This document shows, piece after piece, positions 1-12,125 of a stretch of 64,000 nucleotides of DNA. The notes below the pieces were generated by a model, which worked only from the letters and a program-made list of their open reading frames with translations, ran no database searches and was not told where the DNA came from. Position numbers and translations under genes: made by a program. Source of the DNA: Gigantopelta aegis (Eukaryota > Mollusca > Gastropoda > Neomphalida > Peltospiridae); the NCBI RefSeq assembly GCF_016097555.1, contig NC_054702.1, forward strand, positions 105,937,226 through 106,001,225. Direction: 5' to 3'. The stretch's first letter is position 1. Each line of letters opens with the position of its first letter.

Positions 1-1375
1 TGTACCGATTAATACTTTCTCTTGGAACATGCACGTATTGGTGTACAGAGTAATACTTTCTCTTTGAACATGCACGTATTGGTGTACAGAGTAATATTTT
101 CTCTTGGAACATACACGTATTGGTATACATATTAATACTTTCTCTTGGAACATGCACGTATTGGTGTACAGATTAATATTTTCTCTTTGAACATGCACGT
201 ATTGGTGTACAGATTAATATTTTCTCTTGGAACATACACGTATTGGTGTACAGATTAATACTTTCTCTTGGAACATGCACGTATTGGAGGTGTACAGATT
301 AATACTTTTCTTGGAACATGCACGTATTGGTGTACCGATTAATACTTTATCTTGGAACATGCACGTATTGGTGTACAGAGTAATACTTTCTCTTGGAGCA
401 TGCACGCATTGGTGTACAGATTAATACTTTCTCTTGGAACATGCATGTATTGGTGTACAGATTAATACTTTCTCTTGGAACATGCACGCATTGGAGGTGT
501 ACCGATTAATAGTTTCTCTTGGAACATGCACGTATTGGTGTACAGAGTAATACTTTCTCTTGGAACACGCACGTATTGGTGTACCGATTAATACTTTCTC
601 TTGAAACATGCACGTATTGGTGTACATATTAATACTTTCTCTTTGAACATGCACGTATTGGTGTACAGAGTAACATTTTCTCTTGGAACATGCACGTATT
701 GGTGTACATATTAATACTTTCTCTTGGAACATGCACGTATTGGTGTACCGATTAATACTTTCTCTTGGAACATGCACGTATTGGTGTACAGATTAATATT
801 TTCTCTTGGAACATGTACGCATTGGTGTACAGATTAATACTTTCTCTTGGAACATGCACGTATTGGTGTACCGATTAATACTTTCTCATGGAACATGCAC
901 GTATTGGTGTACAGAGTAATACTTTCTTTTGGAACATGCACGCATTGGTGTACAGATTAATACTTTCTCTTGGAACATTCACGTATTGGTGTACAGATTA
1001 ATACTTTCTCTTGGAACATGTACGTATTGGTGTACATATTAATACTTTCTCTTGGAACATGCATGTATTGGTGTACCGATTAATACTTTCTCTTGGAACA
1101 TGCACGTATTGGTGTACAGAGTAATACTTTCTCTTGGAACATGCACGCACTGGTGTACAGATTAATACTTTCTCTTGGAACATGCACGTATTGGAGGTGT
1201 ACCGATTAATATTTTCTCTTGGAACATGCACGTATTGGTGTAGCGATTAATACTTTCTCTTGGAACATGCACGTATTGGTGTACCGATTAATACTTTCTC
1301 TTGGAATATGTACGCATTGGTGTACAGATTAATACTTTCTCTTGTAACATGTACATGTATGTATTGGTGAACATA
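1..1375. repeat. 41-bp minisatellite, about 33 copies, running off the left edge
   Basis: Tandem repeat with a 41-bp unit. A typical unit starts TGTACAGATTAATACTTTC and ends ACATGCACGTATTGG. Copies differ by scattered substitutions (ACAGAG/ACCGATT/ACATATT near the start; TTGGAACA/TTTGAACA in the middle), and some carry a 3-bp GAG insertion near the junction (around 287, 494 and 1192). The last copies, after about 1330, are degenerate. The array is open at the left edge, so its true length is unknown. Open frames on both strands exist only because the unit has few stop codons. No sign of function. Confidence 0.97.
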
Positions 1376-1433
1376 TTGATACGTTCTCTGACTAGTGTAG
1401 GCTGTACCGAATTACATTCTCTCATAACTAGTT

Positions 1434-1646
1434 AGAACCCACGCGTTTGGCAGGACAAAAGGAACTTATATCGTCCCTGTTATGAAAGGTCCAGTGTTAG
1501 TGCGGAGAAAACATATGGAAATGAATCGTAAGTCTGTTAAGCAGCCAGACCAGGCCACTTCAAAAACACAGACTAATCATAATCCGGGCTCTTTCCATTA
1601 CAATGAATACTCTGACACTGAAGACGAGACTTTCAGTTTGAGGTAA
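1434..1646 (+). other. Unique spacer with an exon-like open frame between two minisatellites
   Basis: Non-repetitive stretch between the 41-bp and 36-bp arrays. One frame is open from about 1420 to a TAA at 1644-1646 and includes an ATG at 1482, which would give 54 residues. The product is polar and ends in an acidic, serine-rich tail (NEYSDTEDETFSLR). A possible splice donor (GAG|GTAATT) sits at 1641-1648 and possible acceptor AGs lie near 1432. It could be an exon of a gene continuing outside the window, a pseudogene piece or chance. I do not recognise the family. Confidence 0.25.
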
Positions 1647-1834
1647 TTAAGTACGATGGCCGTGACAAAAGAAGCTACTACTGAATCACAGAGACTTGTA
1701 GCGATCTTTACTCCAGTTCAGCGAGTATACAATATATCTTGTATGCATGTAGATAGATGTGCTGGGCTGCTGTAAAGGTCGATACAAGTCCATGTGTACT
1801 GAATACTGTATTCGGTTTGATGATCATAGCTACT

Positions 1835-3880
1835 CCAACCATCACACTGAATCCTTCATACCTCCCTACTCCAACCCTCACAATGAATCCTTCATACCTC
1901 CCTACTCCAACCATCACACCGAATCCTTCATACCTCCCTACTCCAACCATCACACCGAATCCTTCATACCTCCCTACTCCAACCATCACACCGAATCCTT
2001 CATACCTCCCTACTCCAACCATCACACCGAATCCGTCATTCCTCCCTACTCCAACCATCACACCGAATCCTTCATACCTCCCTACTCCAACCCTCACACC
2101 GAATCCTTCATACCTCCCTACTCCAACCACCACACCGAATCCTTCATACATCCCTACTCCAACCATCACACCGAATCCTTCATACCTCCCTACTCCAACC
2201 ATCACACCGAATCCTTCATACCTCCCTACTCCAACCCTCACACCGAATCCTTCATACCTGCCTACTCCAACCATCACACCGAATCCTTCATACCTCCCAA
2301 CTCCAACCCTCACACCGAATCCTTCATACCTCCCTACTCCAACCCTCACACCGAATCCTTCATACCTCCCTACACCAACCCTCACAATGAATCCTTCATA
2401 CCTCCCTACTCCACACCGAATCCTTCATACCTCCCTACTCCAACCATCACACCGAATCCTTCATACCTCCCTACTCCAACCATCACACCGAATCCTTCAT
2501 ACCTCCCTAATCCAACCATCACACCGAATCCTTCATACCTCCCTACTCCAACCATCACACCGAATCCTTCATACCTCCCTACTCCAACCCTCACAATGAA
2601 TCCTTCATACCTCCCAACTCCAACCATCACACCGAATCCTTCATACCTCCCTACTCCACACCGAATCTTTCATACCTCCCTACTCCAACCATCACACCGA
2701 ATCCTTCATACCTCCCTACTCCACACCGAATCCTTCATACCTCCCTACTCCAATCATCACACCGAATCCTTCATACCTCCCTATTCCAACCATCACACCG
2801 AATCCTTCATACCTCCCTACTCCAACCCTCACAATGAATCCTTCATACCTCCCTACTCTAACCATCACACCGAATCCTTCATACCTCCCTACTCCAACCA
2901 TCACACCGAATCCTTCATACCTCCCTACTCCAACCCTCACAATGAATCCTTCATACCTCCCTACTCCACACCGAATCCTTCATACCTCCCTACTCCAACC
3001 ATCACACCGAATCCTTCATACCTCCCTTCTCCAACCATCACACCGAATCCTTCATACCTCCCTTCTCCAACCATCACACCGAATCCTTCATACGTCCCTA
3101 ATCCAACCATCACACCGAATCCTTCATACCTCCCTACTCCAACCATCACACCGAATCCTTTATACCTCCCTACTCCAACCCTCACAATGAATCCTTCATA
3201 CCTCCCTACTCCAACCATCACACCGAATCCTTCATACCTCCCTACTCCAACCCTCACAATGAATCCTTCATACCTCCCTACTCCAACCATCACACCGAAT
3301 GCTTCATACCTCCCTACACCACACAGAATCCTTCATACCTCCCTAATCCAACCATCACACCGAATCCTTCATACCTCCCTACTCCAACCATCACACCGAA
3401 TCCTTCATACCTCCCTAATCCAACCATCACACCGAATCCTTCATACCTCCCTAATCCAACCATCACACCGAATCCTTCATACCTCCCTACTCCAACCATC
3501 ACACCGAATCCTTCATACCTCCCTACTCCAACCCTCACACCGAATCCTTCGTACCTCCCTACTCCAACCCTCACAATGAATCCTTCATACCTCCCTACTC
3601 CAACCATCACACCGAATCCTTCCTACCTCCCTACTCCAACCCTCACAATGAATCCTTCATACCTCCCTACTCCAACCATCACACCGAAACCTTCATACCT
3701 CTCTACTCCAACCCTCACACCGAATCCTTCATACCTCCCTACTCCAACCATCACACCGAATCCTTCATACCTCCCTACTCCAACCCTCACACCGAATCCT
3801 TCATACCTCCCTACTCCAACCCTCACACCGAATCCTTCATACCTCCCTACTCCAACCCTCATAATGAATCCTTCATACTG
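1835..3880. repeat. 36-bp minisatellite, roughly 57 copies
   Basis: Tandem array with a 36-bp unit (CCTTCATACCTCCCTACTCC followed by AACCATCACACCGAAT). Two main variants alternate, with CATCACACC or CCTCACAATG in the second half. Several units, for example near 2410, 2660, 2722, 2968 and 3320, are about 29 bp because 7 bp (AACCATC) are missing. Because 36 is a multiple of three and the unit lacks stops, long Pro/Thr-rich frames appear on the plus strand and Val/Gly-rich frames on the minus strand. I treat these as by-products: the 7-bp deletions break frame and no flanking gene structure is visible. Confidence 0.96.
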
Positions 3881-4623
3881 TTTAATGACTGGTCAGCTAC
3901 TCATAGACATAGCCTGACAGCAAAAAACCCCAATAAAAACAAAAAAACAGAACAATATATACATACATATATATAATAACAAATTAATATATTATTTATT
4001 TATTTATTTCTGTGTATGTATGCATGCATGTGTGCAATTAAATAAAATATATATGGTACGGTATGTAAATATATAATTTATAAAATAAAATACAAATAAA
4101 TAATGTATTGGCAAAATTGATTCAATATAATGCATGTACATGGAATGGTTACATGTATTTTTACGTATATCTTTAAAGAAAAGGTTGACAAAGCAGGTAC
4201 ATATTTTACATTCCAAAACAATCATAACCTTGATTCAATGAAACAAGCTATAATGATGGCCTTCACGTAGCCTCGTATCCTAATCTTTTGTTATTAAAAT
4301 AGCCTTAGTTATTTATAGGAGAAAGAACCTGCATTCAAAACATACAGAGATTTGGATAAAATAGAAATAACTCAACTTCATGCATTTTAGATGATGAACT
4401 GTATATAAAACCTGTCGGGGTTTGGGTTTGTTTTCATGCAAATGTAAAGAAAACAAGAAATGAATAGGAATTAAACGTAACATTTGCAAAAAACTTAGGG
4501 TCGAGACAATTGAACTGGACTATAATACCTTTTCAGCTTCCAATGTACCAAATCAATGTTTATATATCTACTGCCGATTATGTTAACGTTTAATAATAAA
4601 ACTAATGTAAGCATCGGATCAAA
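3881..4623. other. AT-rich non-coding DNA, no gene seen
   Basis: AT-rich sequence with short tandem ATTT/ATAT stretches around 3950-4030. No credible coding frame, RNA gene or clear repeat boundary was found. Confidence 0.6.
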
Positions 4624-5300
4624 CACCCAGGTATAGCCCGAGTACTCTGACCGTAAGAGAGCTAGACGGACATTTGGAAGGTTATACGCTGTCCGTCTAG
4701 CACTCAATCTAATTAAAATTAGCTCCACTATTACATGTGGATCTAACAGCAGTCCGTTGAAGCTCATGTCCAGTTGACCTTTCATTCGACCAATGAAAAC
4801 CTTACTTGCAAAATCATGCCAGTAATTTGAAAAGAATTTGAAAACATTCGGGATTATGCCGAGGGTATACGAAATAATTCGGGTGAATTACGAAGTATGC
4901 CGGAAACTAACTGCAATATAAAATTTTATATAAAATTCGTTTCAAGACGGAAAAAAAAGCCGTGATCGTATAGCCATAAAATCTGTTTATACTAGTATAC
5001 AATACAAAGTTTATTACTGCACTTTTCCCCTGTTTTTTCAATGTTAAAATAGGCCAACAAGTTCGCCTATTGCATAAATAGTCTCGCCCGATATTTTTTG
5101 AATTTGTATGCTCCCGAATAACGCTATAAAAGGCGAAGTGTAATTGATCGATATTTAAATTGTTATTTATAGATGAAATGTCACCTGGACATGGGAGTCC
5201 ACGCAATGCTGTTAGATCTACTGGCTAGACCCAGTAGAGCTAATTTTAATCAGATTGTCTAGCTCTCTTACAGTCAGAGTACTCGGGCTAACCCAGGCAG
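4624..5300. mobile_element. Inverted-repeat (MITE-like) DNA element, about 680 bp
   Basis: The two ends are inverted copies of each other over more than 40 bp. The shared core is TAGCCCGAGTACTCTGAC followed by TGTAAGAGAGCTAGAC, at 4633-4670 and, reversed, at 5254-5290. A second matched block (ATTAAAATTAGCTC) lies further in on both sides (4712-4726; 5238-5252). The left arm also contains its own hairpin: GCTAGACGGACA at 4668 pairs with TGTCCGTCTAGC at 4689. No transposase frame is present, so the element is non-autonomous. A solo end of the same type (CTTACAGTCAAGAGTACTCGG) lies at 32701-32721. Target duplications are not clear. Confidence 0.8.
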
Positions 5301-6419
5301 TACACCAATAAAACGTGTGGCAGCTCACATTTAATTTACCGGAAAAAAGAGAGGTCTAACAACTAGATAACAAATACAAGTGAATTAATTTATTGGCAGT
5401 GAATACTACTTATAAATAAATGCTATATATTACTACCAATCAGAGACGCATCTGTTTTTACTCCGTAAATATTTGAAAAGGTGCACCTACAACTTTGACA
5501 CGGAACCTTCTTCTTTGCTACAATGCAGCCTTTAGATACTGATTTACCAGACGAATTGGACATAGAGAAAATAACGAGTTACTATATGCTTCGGCTGCAT
5601 CCGACCTCCATGATATAGTGCACTGGCCGGTGTAAAAAGTTGAGAATTTTAAACAAATTGTTCCTGTCTCCCCAGACCAGAAACAGACTAAGTCTCTTAT
5701 ACCACATATTGTCTTGGAGAGACGTTTTCTTTGGGGATGTCTGTAAGTCTAATTGAATTTGTGACCAATTTGAGGCCGATTCGTTGGGAGAAAACGTTCA
5801 ATCCATTTAAATGTAAAAAAAATTACAGTGGAAGAAAAACGTATTATCTCTCTGATTTATTGTTGACTATTCAATTCAATGACGAGATAGAGCTAAGCAC
5901 AACATATAGATCTCTAATAAGCAGTCACCTGTCTTTAACGGCCACGTTTGCAGTATTTTAAAACAGGCTGTGTCTAAAACTTGTTTCACAACTCGGTATA
6001 TGAACGCATGCAAATACATACATACGCCGCACGGACGGAAGAAGGTGCCAAAAAGTGGGAGAGAGGCACACACACACACACACACACACATATATAAATA
6101 CATGTATAAATATATGTAAAAAAACCCCCAAAACATCGCTGCTCCCACAAAGTGGGGGGCACAAGCTCCTTGCCCCCCCCCCCCCCCCCCCCACCTCGCG
6201 TCCTACACACTCGCGTTTGTAAATGGATGGACGGGGAGATGGACTAATGTGTAGATGGATGAATGGATGAATGGATGGATGGACGGGCGGACGGATGGAC
6301 GGAACATAAAACTCAAAGCGAAACTATTTAATAACATTAATAACTCAAATTATACGCCACTGTCGTTTAGGTCTTCTTTTTCGTAGGTCATATTTACCAA
6401 TCTAACAAAAATTAAATAA
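5301..6419. other. Non-coding DNA with simple repeats
   Basis: No supported gene. It holds an (AC)n tract at about 6066-6092, a C-run at about 6172-6192 and a degenerate (GGAT)n tract at about 6220-6302. A short frame at 5523-5618 starting ATGCAGCCTTTAGATACTG gives an acidic peptide of about 31 residues before a stop. It is too short to assign and could be a decayed fragment. Confidence 0.55.
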
Positions 6420-6725
6420 ATGTTTTATTTGACGACACGCTCACTATGTTCGAATTACGGTTACATGGCATCGGACATAATATGGTTAAGGAACACACAG
6501 ATAATTAAAGAGGAAACCCGCTGCCGCCACTCCATGGGAAACCTTTTTTGATCAGCATCAAGGGATCCTTTATATATACCATCCCACATAGGTTAATACA
6601 TGCCGTGACATTTGTTACACCAATTGCGGAGCACTTTCTAGAACGAAAAATAGCCCAATGGGCCCACCGACCACGCATCAGTGGAGCGCTATCAGTGGTC
6701 TACGTTCTGTCCGTAACAATTTAAA
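6420..6725 (-). mobile_element. SINE family A copy (tRNA-headed), diverged
   Basis: Reads on the minus strand. On the plus strand the 3' tail comes first (AAATGTTTTATTTGACGACA), followed by the body (GGAAACCCGCTGC and AAGGGATCCTTTATAT) and the head-side motif AATAGCCCAATGGGCCCACCG at about 6650-6670. It matches the other family A copies in this window segment by segment but is strongly diverged. Confidence 0.8.
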
Positions 6726-7499
6726 ACGTCACGAACACAGAAAAACAACAACCAAATGTGAATGTGTCCCTATAAAAGCCTCTCATATGAAGATCAGGTA
6801 GGAGATATGAATGTCAATTTAAGAGGCTGGTTAACGTCTGTTCCATCTTGACGATGCTCATGTTTGCAATCCACTGCATCAGCTCTACGAAAGTTGTTAG
6901 TGGTTATAATGAAGGTTTCCGTCTTGATTTGCTTCCAAGTGTCGTTAACGAAACATCTTAAGTGAATCGCTCTTGTTATTGCGCAGTGCTCAAAAGGTTT
7001 TGCTGGATTGTCAAACTAGGCTACTAGACTGGAATTGGAAACGGAAATAAAGTTTAACGATCCCAAATAAGTGGACGCTCCGCATCCTCGGATATTATGA
7101 GGCGAGCTATAATAAATTGAGATGGTGGCGGTGGATGTGGGTCAGCGTTTTGGATAATGACACTTATTTTCCCCGGGCAACAATTCAGGTGATCTCCTCG
7201 GTTTGGCGTTCATTGATCGATATTACAATTGCTTCACCTTCAACAACTCGCAGTGACGGTGTAGAACAAGACTTAATAACACCAATTCTGGTTTTATTGC
7301 ACGGCCGAGATTACAAATGTCGTCCCTGGTGTTTAAATGCTTCACCACCCTCTGTCTGATGGCGTGCTTTCTCACATACCCATATAATCAGCACGTAATT
7401 GAAATTTAAAGAACAAATCTATTGCACCTAACCCCCACCGGTCCCGGAATAATTATGTTCTTACATAAATTGCGTCGTCTTACAGTAGATAAAGTTAAA
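6726..7499. other. Non-coding DNA, no gene seen
   Basis: Non-repetitive as far as I can see, with no convincing exon or RNA structure. The 80-residue frame at 7117-7359 has no recognisable domain or splice context. Confidence 0.5.
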
Positions 7500-8024
7500 T
7501 TTGTTTCGCTTGAAGACATCACTAGAGCACGTTTGTTAATAAATCATCAACTATTAGATGTCTAGCATTTAGTAATTCTGACACGTAGTCTTTAATAAAC
7601 AAGGGATCTTTTATATGCACTTTCTCATACCACGTCCTTTGATATACCTGGGACATTAATTGGGACGGAGAAAATTTTATTTTATTTCAGATTATTTTCG
7701 TGCTTATATCTAATTAAGGTCCTGGGCACAAACTTCAGCTATCTGGCCTGTTTCTCCAGGACAGTGGGTTAGTTGTTAATGGTTAGTGAGAGAGAAGAGG
7801 GTGTAGTGGTCTTACACCTAACCATTGAGTCGCTAAAACTCGCTCTGGATGGGATCCGGTACCAGGCTGCGAACCATGTACCTACCAGCCTTATGTCCAA
7901 TGATTTAACCACGACGCCACCGAGGCCGGTAACGGAGAAAAACCCTAGTCCGCCGAGAACGATTGATCCTACGACTCACTGCACGTAAGGCGAATACTCT
8001 ATCACTGAGCTACATCCCGCCCCC
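7500..8024 (-). mobile_element. SINE family A copy split by a nested SINE B
   Basis: Minus-strand SINE A. The tail and body lie at 7500-7674 (CACTAGAGCACG, AAGGGATCTTTTATATGCAC) and the tRNA-like head at 7942-8024, ending in ACATCCCGCCCC. The two halves are separated by a SINE B at 7675-7931 flanked by a 10-bp duplication. Family A is older here than the inserted B copy. Confidence 0.85.
7675..7931 (-). mobile_element. SINE family B inserted in SINE A, with 10-bp target duplication
   Basis: Minus-strand SINE B. It starts on the plus strand with a TTTCGTGCTTATATC-type end and finishes at the 5' head GCCACCGAGGCCGGT. Internal landmarks are GGACAGTGGGTTAGTTGTTA and GAGAGAGAAGAGGGTGTAGT. It is flanked by ACGGAGAAAA at 7665-7674 and again at 7932-7941, the target duplication expected of target-primed insertion. 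Confidence 0.92.
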
Positions 8025-8640
8025 ATGATTTGAGAACCATGACGTTGGAATGTTTCTCTGGACTTTAGCTGATACAAAAATAAAATACATTAAAGAAAAA
8101 AACCATACATGGATTGATCGTTACAAAAAATATCGTATTATAGTTATATTTGTGCCACTGTTGTGAAACAATAAATAGAATGCGTCTTAAACGTTTTATT
8201 ATTTTTATTGGTTTCATTTATTCTATTACAAATGCTAAATTTGTCAATAAAATCCATTGCGTTTTCACCATTTTAGCAAGGCCGGAAGCATTAAAAGTGA
8301 ACCCGACGCAAACAAGTTGTAAACCCTACTTGCCAGTATATAAGCTGAAAACACCAATTTCTGAGCGTAAAACATCAAAGCCACAGATATTTGAATTAGA
8401 TTGGGTTGGATGAAAAAATACTTCAGAATTGTTAGTTAATTTGCATATTATGCAAAATATATGATGCGTACAGTAATTTACAACGGATCCATTTCATTTC
8501 ACACAGATAATAATCGTGGAACATTGTTAATTGTGACACATGGTTTGAAGTGCAAGAGGGGAAATTGGTGCCAACATTTCTCCTCGTGGGTATTGATCCC
8601 ATAACATCTAGCCCATCAAGCACCGTTATGCTTAATTCCA
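8025..8640. other. Non-coding DNA, no gene seen
   Basis: AT-rich sequence. The open frames here (for example 8150-8413) have no recognisable domain and no supporting splice sites. Confidence 0.5.
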
Positions 8641-8648
8641 CTTCCATC

Positions 8649-8930
8649 TGATTTGATTTTGAACTTATTTTCGTGCTTATATCCAATTAAGGTTCAAGCA
8701 CGCTGTCCTGGGCACACACCTCAGCTATCTGGGCTGTCTGTCCAGGACAGTGGGTTAGTTGTTAGTTGGTTAGTCGTTAGTGAGAGAGAAGAGGGTGTAG
8801 TGGCCTTACACCTACCCATTGAGCCCTTAAGAACTCGCTCTGGGTTGGAGCCGGTACCGGGCTGCGAACCCTGTACCTACCAGCCTGTAGTCCGATGGCT
8901 TAACCACTGCGCCACCGAGGCCGGTGCCCC
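8649..8930 (-). mobile_element. SINE family B copy with 8-bp target duplication
   Basis: Close match to the B copy at 7675-7931: TATATCCAATTAAGGTTCAA near one end, GGACAGTGGGTTAGTTGTTA inside, and the head GCGCCACCGAGGCCGGTGCC at the other. CTTCCATC occurs at 8641-8648 and again at 8931-8938, a likely target duplication. Confidence 0.9.
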
Positions 8931-8938
8931 CTTCCATC

Positions 8939-10889
8939 GATAACAATGTAGGCTCAACCTCAAGTACAACAATAAATGTCAAATAACTTCAGACATTTGT
9001 CGGCAATTTGGTTCATTGTAGAAACAGCTTCTGAATGGGGCAGGCGCTACAAACATCACATCGCGCCCAAGACCCTTCGTCTGCAATCAGTCCACATTAG
9101 ACTGCCAATCAATTTTCGAGTGAATTTAATCTGAAGTGAAATATTTTGACACCAGAAAGTATCGGGATTAGTTGGGAGGCCAAAGTAGCATTCGGAATCG
9201 CGCCTCCCAACCCAGTAAATCAATGAGGCTATACAGTCTGCAGCCAGGCAGATGATTTATTCATGCTTCGGTCTCCATTAATGCCAAAGTCTTGGATTTA
9301 CCAACAGTCAGCAGAATTGGAAAACGCCTGAATTAGTTTTACTTTTCACAAACATCAGACATGAAACTACAACCGATATTTCCTGGCCATTGTCCAGCGT
9401 GGTACTTTAAATCAATTTTATGATAGTAATTAATAAATTATCAATCGGTCGGACTTGGAAGTCACAAAACCAGAGTGACTGCTGATGGGAAAGTATGGAA
9501 TATTGTAATTAGGTTCTTGTGTACAGTGTTTATTTGCTTTCATACCAACCTTTGCCGGTAGCCTTTTAACCCCACGCTAGATGCCGAGTCAATGCCGATG
9601 GCTCCTGTGGTTTTCAAAGTGCACTCTTAGCATCTAGCTTCAGCTCAAACCATTGAGTCTAATGCGATATGTTTAGAGCAGAGTTATACGATTAAGAATA
9701 TCCCTGCAGTATATTAACAAACATTTTAAAACCGAGGAATTGGTTTTATCTAAAATTGTCGAAATGTTGGTTGCTAATGTTTTACGAAACAAATTATTGC
9801 TAAAACAATGTCATTATAAATAAAAGAATTCACCATGTGTATATAATAATAAAGCGAAAATGTTCTGTTCAGTTTAAAATGTCTTGAATACAATATTTGT
9901 AAAAATAGTTTCATAATACATGTGAAAGAAAAAGTGACAAAATACATGTATATGGCTACAGATAACAGTTATTTTCCTATTTGGTTGAACTATATCCACG
10001 CAAGTAGTCTTCCATTTGACTGCAATTATTTTATGACCAGAAAGCTTTGTAGTGACAATTGTTAGACTAAACTTGACAGGTGAGAGCATGTAGTTTGCAA
10101 ACATGTGTAACTTGTTAACGTTGAAGACTTTTTTGGCGGTAATTCCTACCCATGCAAATATAGTACCTTTTGTGTAAACTTGCTGTACTCCGGCCAGGTC
10201 TGTTTAAACCAAATTACCAATATCCTGAGAGAAAGAGCTAGACCTTTTCAGGGTATGTGGGCCCCAGGCAGGGAAACGTACTTTAAAAAATCCAATGGAC
10301 CTACTGTTATTAATAAAAATGTTATAGCCACTAACGCTATATAGAAACGTATAGCGCAAATAATTGTTGTCTGTGGCCACATGTGCAGTTGGTTCCGAAA
10401 ACCTCCAGTTGCCAGCATTTATGAACTTGATAGTCGAGTTATCGCCTGCCGCTAATCATCCAGTGTCTCACTCCCACGACTGATGACGGGGGCGGGAAGA
10501 CGTGGGTGATGGTCGAAGTGTTAACGAAACATGACCTGGCGATCTGGGTCCAGGGACTCATTCAAGGTAGACTTGTCATCAAGATCACAAGCGTACGAGA
10601 CAGAGGGCGGGGGCAACTGACCCCTCCCTTAATGCTGGAGCAAAACTTCATATTCGGGCAAAATGTGCCAACACGAGCTCTTTTTACCATGTATTTCCAT
10701 CATTCTACCCTCAAATTTAGTTATAATCCATATAAAAATCCTTTGTGATTCGTTTGCAACCATATATAGCTGTTTGGTAGTAATGTTAATATAAATAAAT
10801 AATGTTATGCAGATTCTGGCAGTTTCGTTCAATTGTAGCAAAAATCAGCCCTACCTCCCCTAAAACAAATGGGAGACCGTACGCCTATA
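8939..10889. other. Non-coding DNA, about 2 kb, no gene seen
   Basis: Mixed-composition single-copy-looking sequence. I found no coding exon, RNA gene or repeat boundary I can defend. Frames at 9874-10104 and 10506-10748 have no family features. Confidence 0.5.
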
Positions 10890-10970
10890 AATAAGATGTT
10901 TTATCTTGACAAAACTAGAGCACACTGATTTATTAATCATCGGCTATTGGATGCCAAATACTTTATTATA
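10890..10970 (-). mobile_element. SINE family A tail fragment
   Basis: Short truncated copy containing the family A tail landmarks ACTAGAGCACACTGATTTAT and CATCGGCTATTGGATG on the plus strand. The head is missing. Confidence 0.75.
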
Positions 10971-11439
10971 GATAACCTGTTTGAAGAAGCTATACATGTA
11001 TAATGGACAATAACTCTTCATGGACACATAATCAGTTTACCTCTTGCATAGTTTCATGGTGCACTGATTCAGTTACAATTATATATTTTTGTTACATTCC
11101 TTTTATTGTTCCGATGCTCACACATTGTTTATGATGCATAGACTAAGTTAATATCTTCATTCTGTAACTACATGTATTCCTGAATTAGATTGCTGGTAAA
11201 ATATTGATGCACACAAGTAATTTGACTTATAACTTATATTTTTAGATAAACTTTAACAATAAAAGAAGCATTGGGTGGGTGGGTGTGGGGGTGCTGACTG
11301 AGACGAGGGCGCAATGCAAAGTTTCTAGGGGGTTCGGAGGTATGCTCCACCCTAACTAGAGTTCCTGCATTCTACAAGTTAAATTATTATCTGCCGCCCT
11401 TAAGATTTACTACCAATAATATGTTTGATTCAGAATTAC

Positions 11440-11482
<43 letters not shown>
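11440..11482. repeat. (AC)n microsatellite
   Basis: Uninterrupted CA/AC dinucleotide tract of about 42 bp. Confidence 0.97.
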
Positions 11483-11483
<1 letters not shown>

Positions 11484-11603
11484 GCTCCGCCGTGCCTGAG
11501 AAGACGCATTTACTGGTGGAGTGCGGACATCGTAAGACAACACATGAAAATGTTTTCGTTTCGTCTACAACAGCCACTAATGTATGTAAATTATATATTA
11601 TAA

Positions 11604-11896
11604 GCGGGATTTAGCTCAGTCAGTCGAGTGTTCCCTTGAGATGCCCGAGTCGCAGGATCGAACCACCTCGGTGGATCCATTCAGCTGATTGTTTTGTTTT
11701 TTCTCGTTCCAACCAGTACACCACAATTGGCCAAAGGCCGTGGTATGTGATTTCCTGTCTGTGGGAAAGTGCATATAAAAGATACCTTTCTGCAGTAGAA
11801 AAAAAAATGCAGCGGGTTTCCTCTGATGACTACGAGTCAGAATTACCATATGTTTGACATCCAACAGCTGATGATTAATTGGTGTCGTTAAACAAA
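11604..11896 (+). mobile_element. SINE family A, full-length, tRNA-like head
   Basis: Starts with a tRNA-like 5' region containing GGGATTTAGCTCAGTCAGTC (A-box-like) and GCAGGATCGAACCA (B-box-like). The family body follows (CGTGGTATGTGATTTCCTGT, GTGCATATAAAAGATACC, AGCGGGTTTCCTC) and it ends in GGTGTCGTTAAACAAAA. The head is the likely Pol III promoter. It is not a functional tRNA gene, since the cloverleaf is degenerate and continues straight into the SINE body. A second copy abuts tail to tail. Confidence 0.9.
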
Positions 11897-11897
11897 A

Positions 11898-12125
11898 TTG
11901 GATGTCAAAAATTTGGTAATTCTGACATATAGTCTTAGAAAGGAAACCCGCTACTTGTTTTCCATTAGTAGCAAGGAACCTTTTATAAGCATCATTCCAG
12001 ACAGGATAGCACATACTATGGCCTTTGATATATTAGTTGTGGTGCATAGGCTGGAACGAGAAACAACCCAATAGGCCCACCGACGGAAATTGATCCTAGA
12101 CCAACCGAGCGTTAGGCGAGCGTTT
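11898..12125 (-). mobile_element. SINE family A copy, tail-to-tail with its neighbour
   Basis: Minus-strand family A: TTTGGTAATTCTGACATATA near the tail, GGAAACCCGCTAC, then CAATAGGCCCACCGACGG and a degraded head near 12120. With the plus-strand copy at 11604-11896 it forms a long imperfect inverted repeat. Confidence 0.88.

Noticed and set aside
214-1231. Frames of 63-118 residues in the 41-bp array
   Set aside because: 41 is not a multiple of three, so frames cycle through the repeat. Satellite by-product.
1757-3917. Long Pro/Thr- and Val/Gly-rich frames (up to 606 residues) across the 36-bp array
   Set aside because: They follow from a stop-free 36-bp unit, exist on both strands and in several frames, and have no gene context.
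5523-5618. Short acidic peptide frame (MQPLDTDLPDELDIEKI)
   Set aside because: Only about 31 residues before a stop, with no adjoining exon found. Kept as a note within the region entry.
11604-11680. tRNA gene
   Set aside because: The tRNA-like head is degenerate and runs into a SINE body. Same for the heads near 8024, 15350 and 13195.
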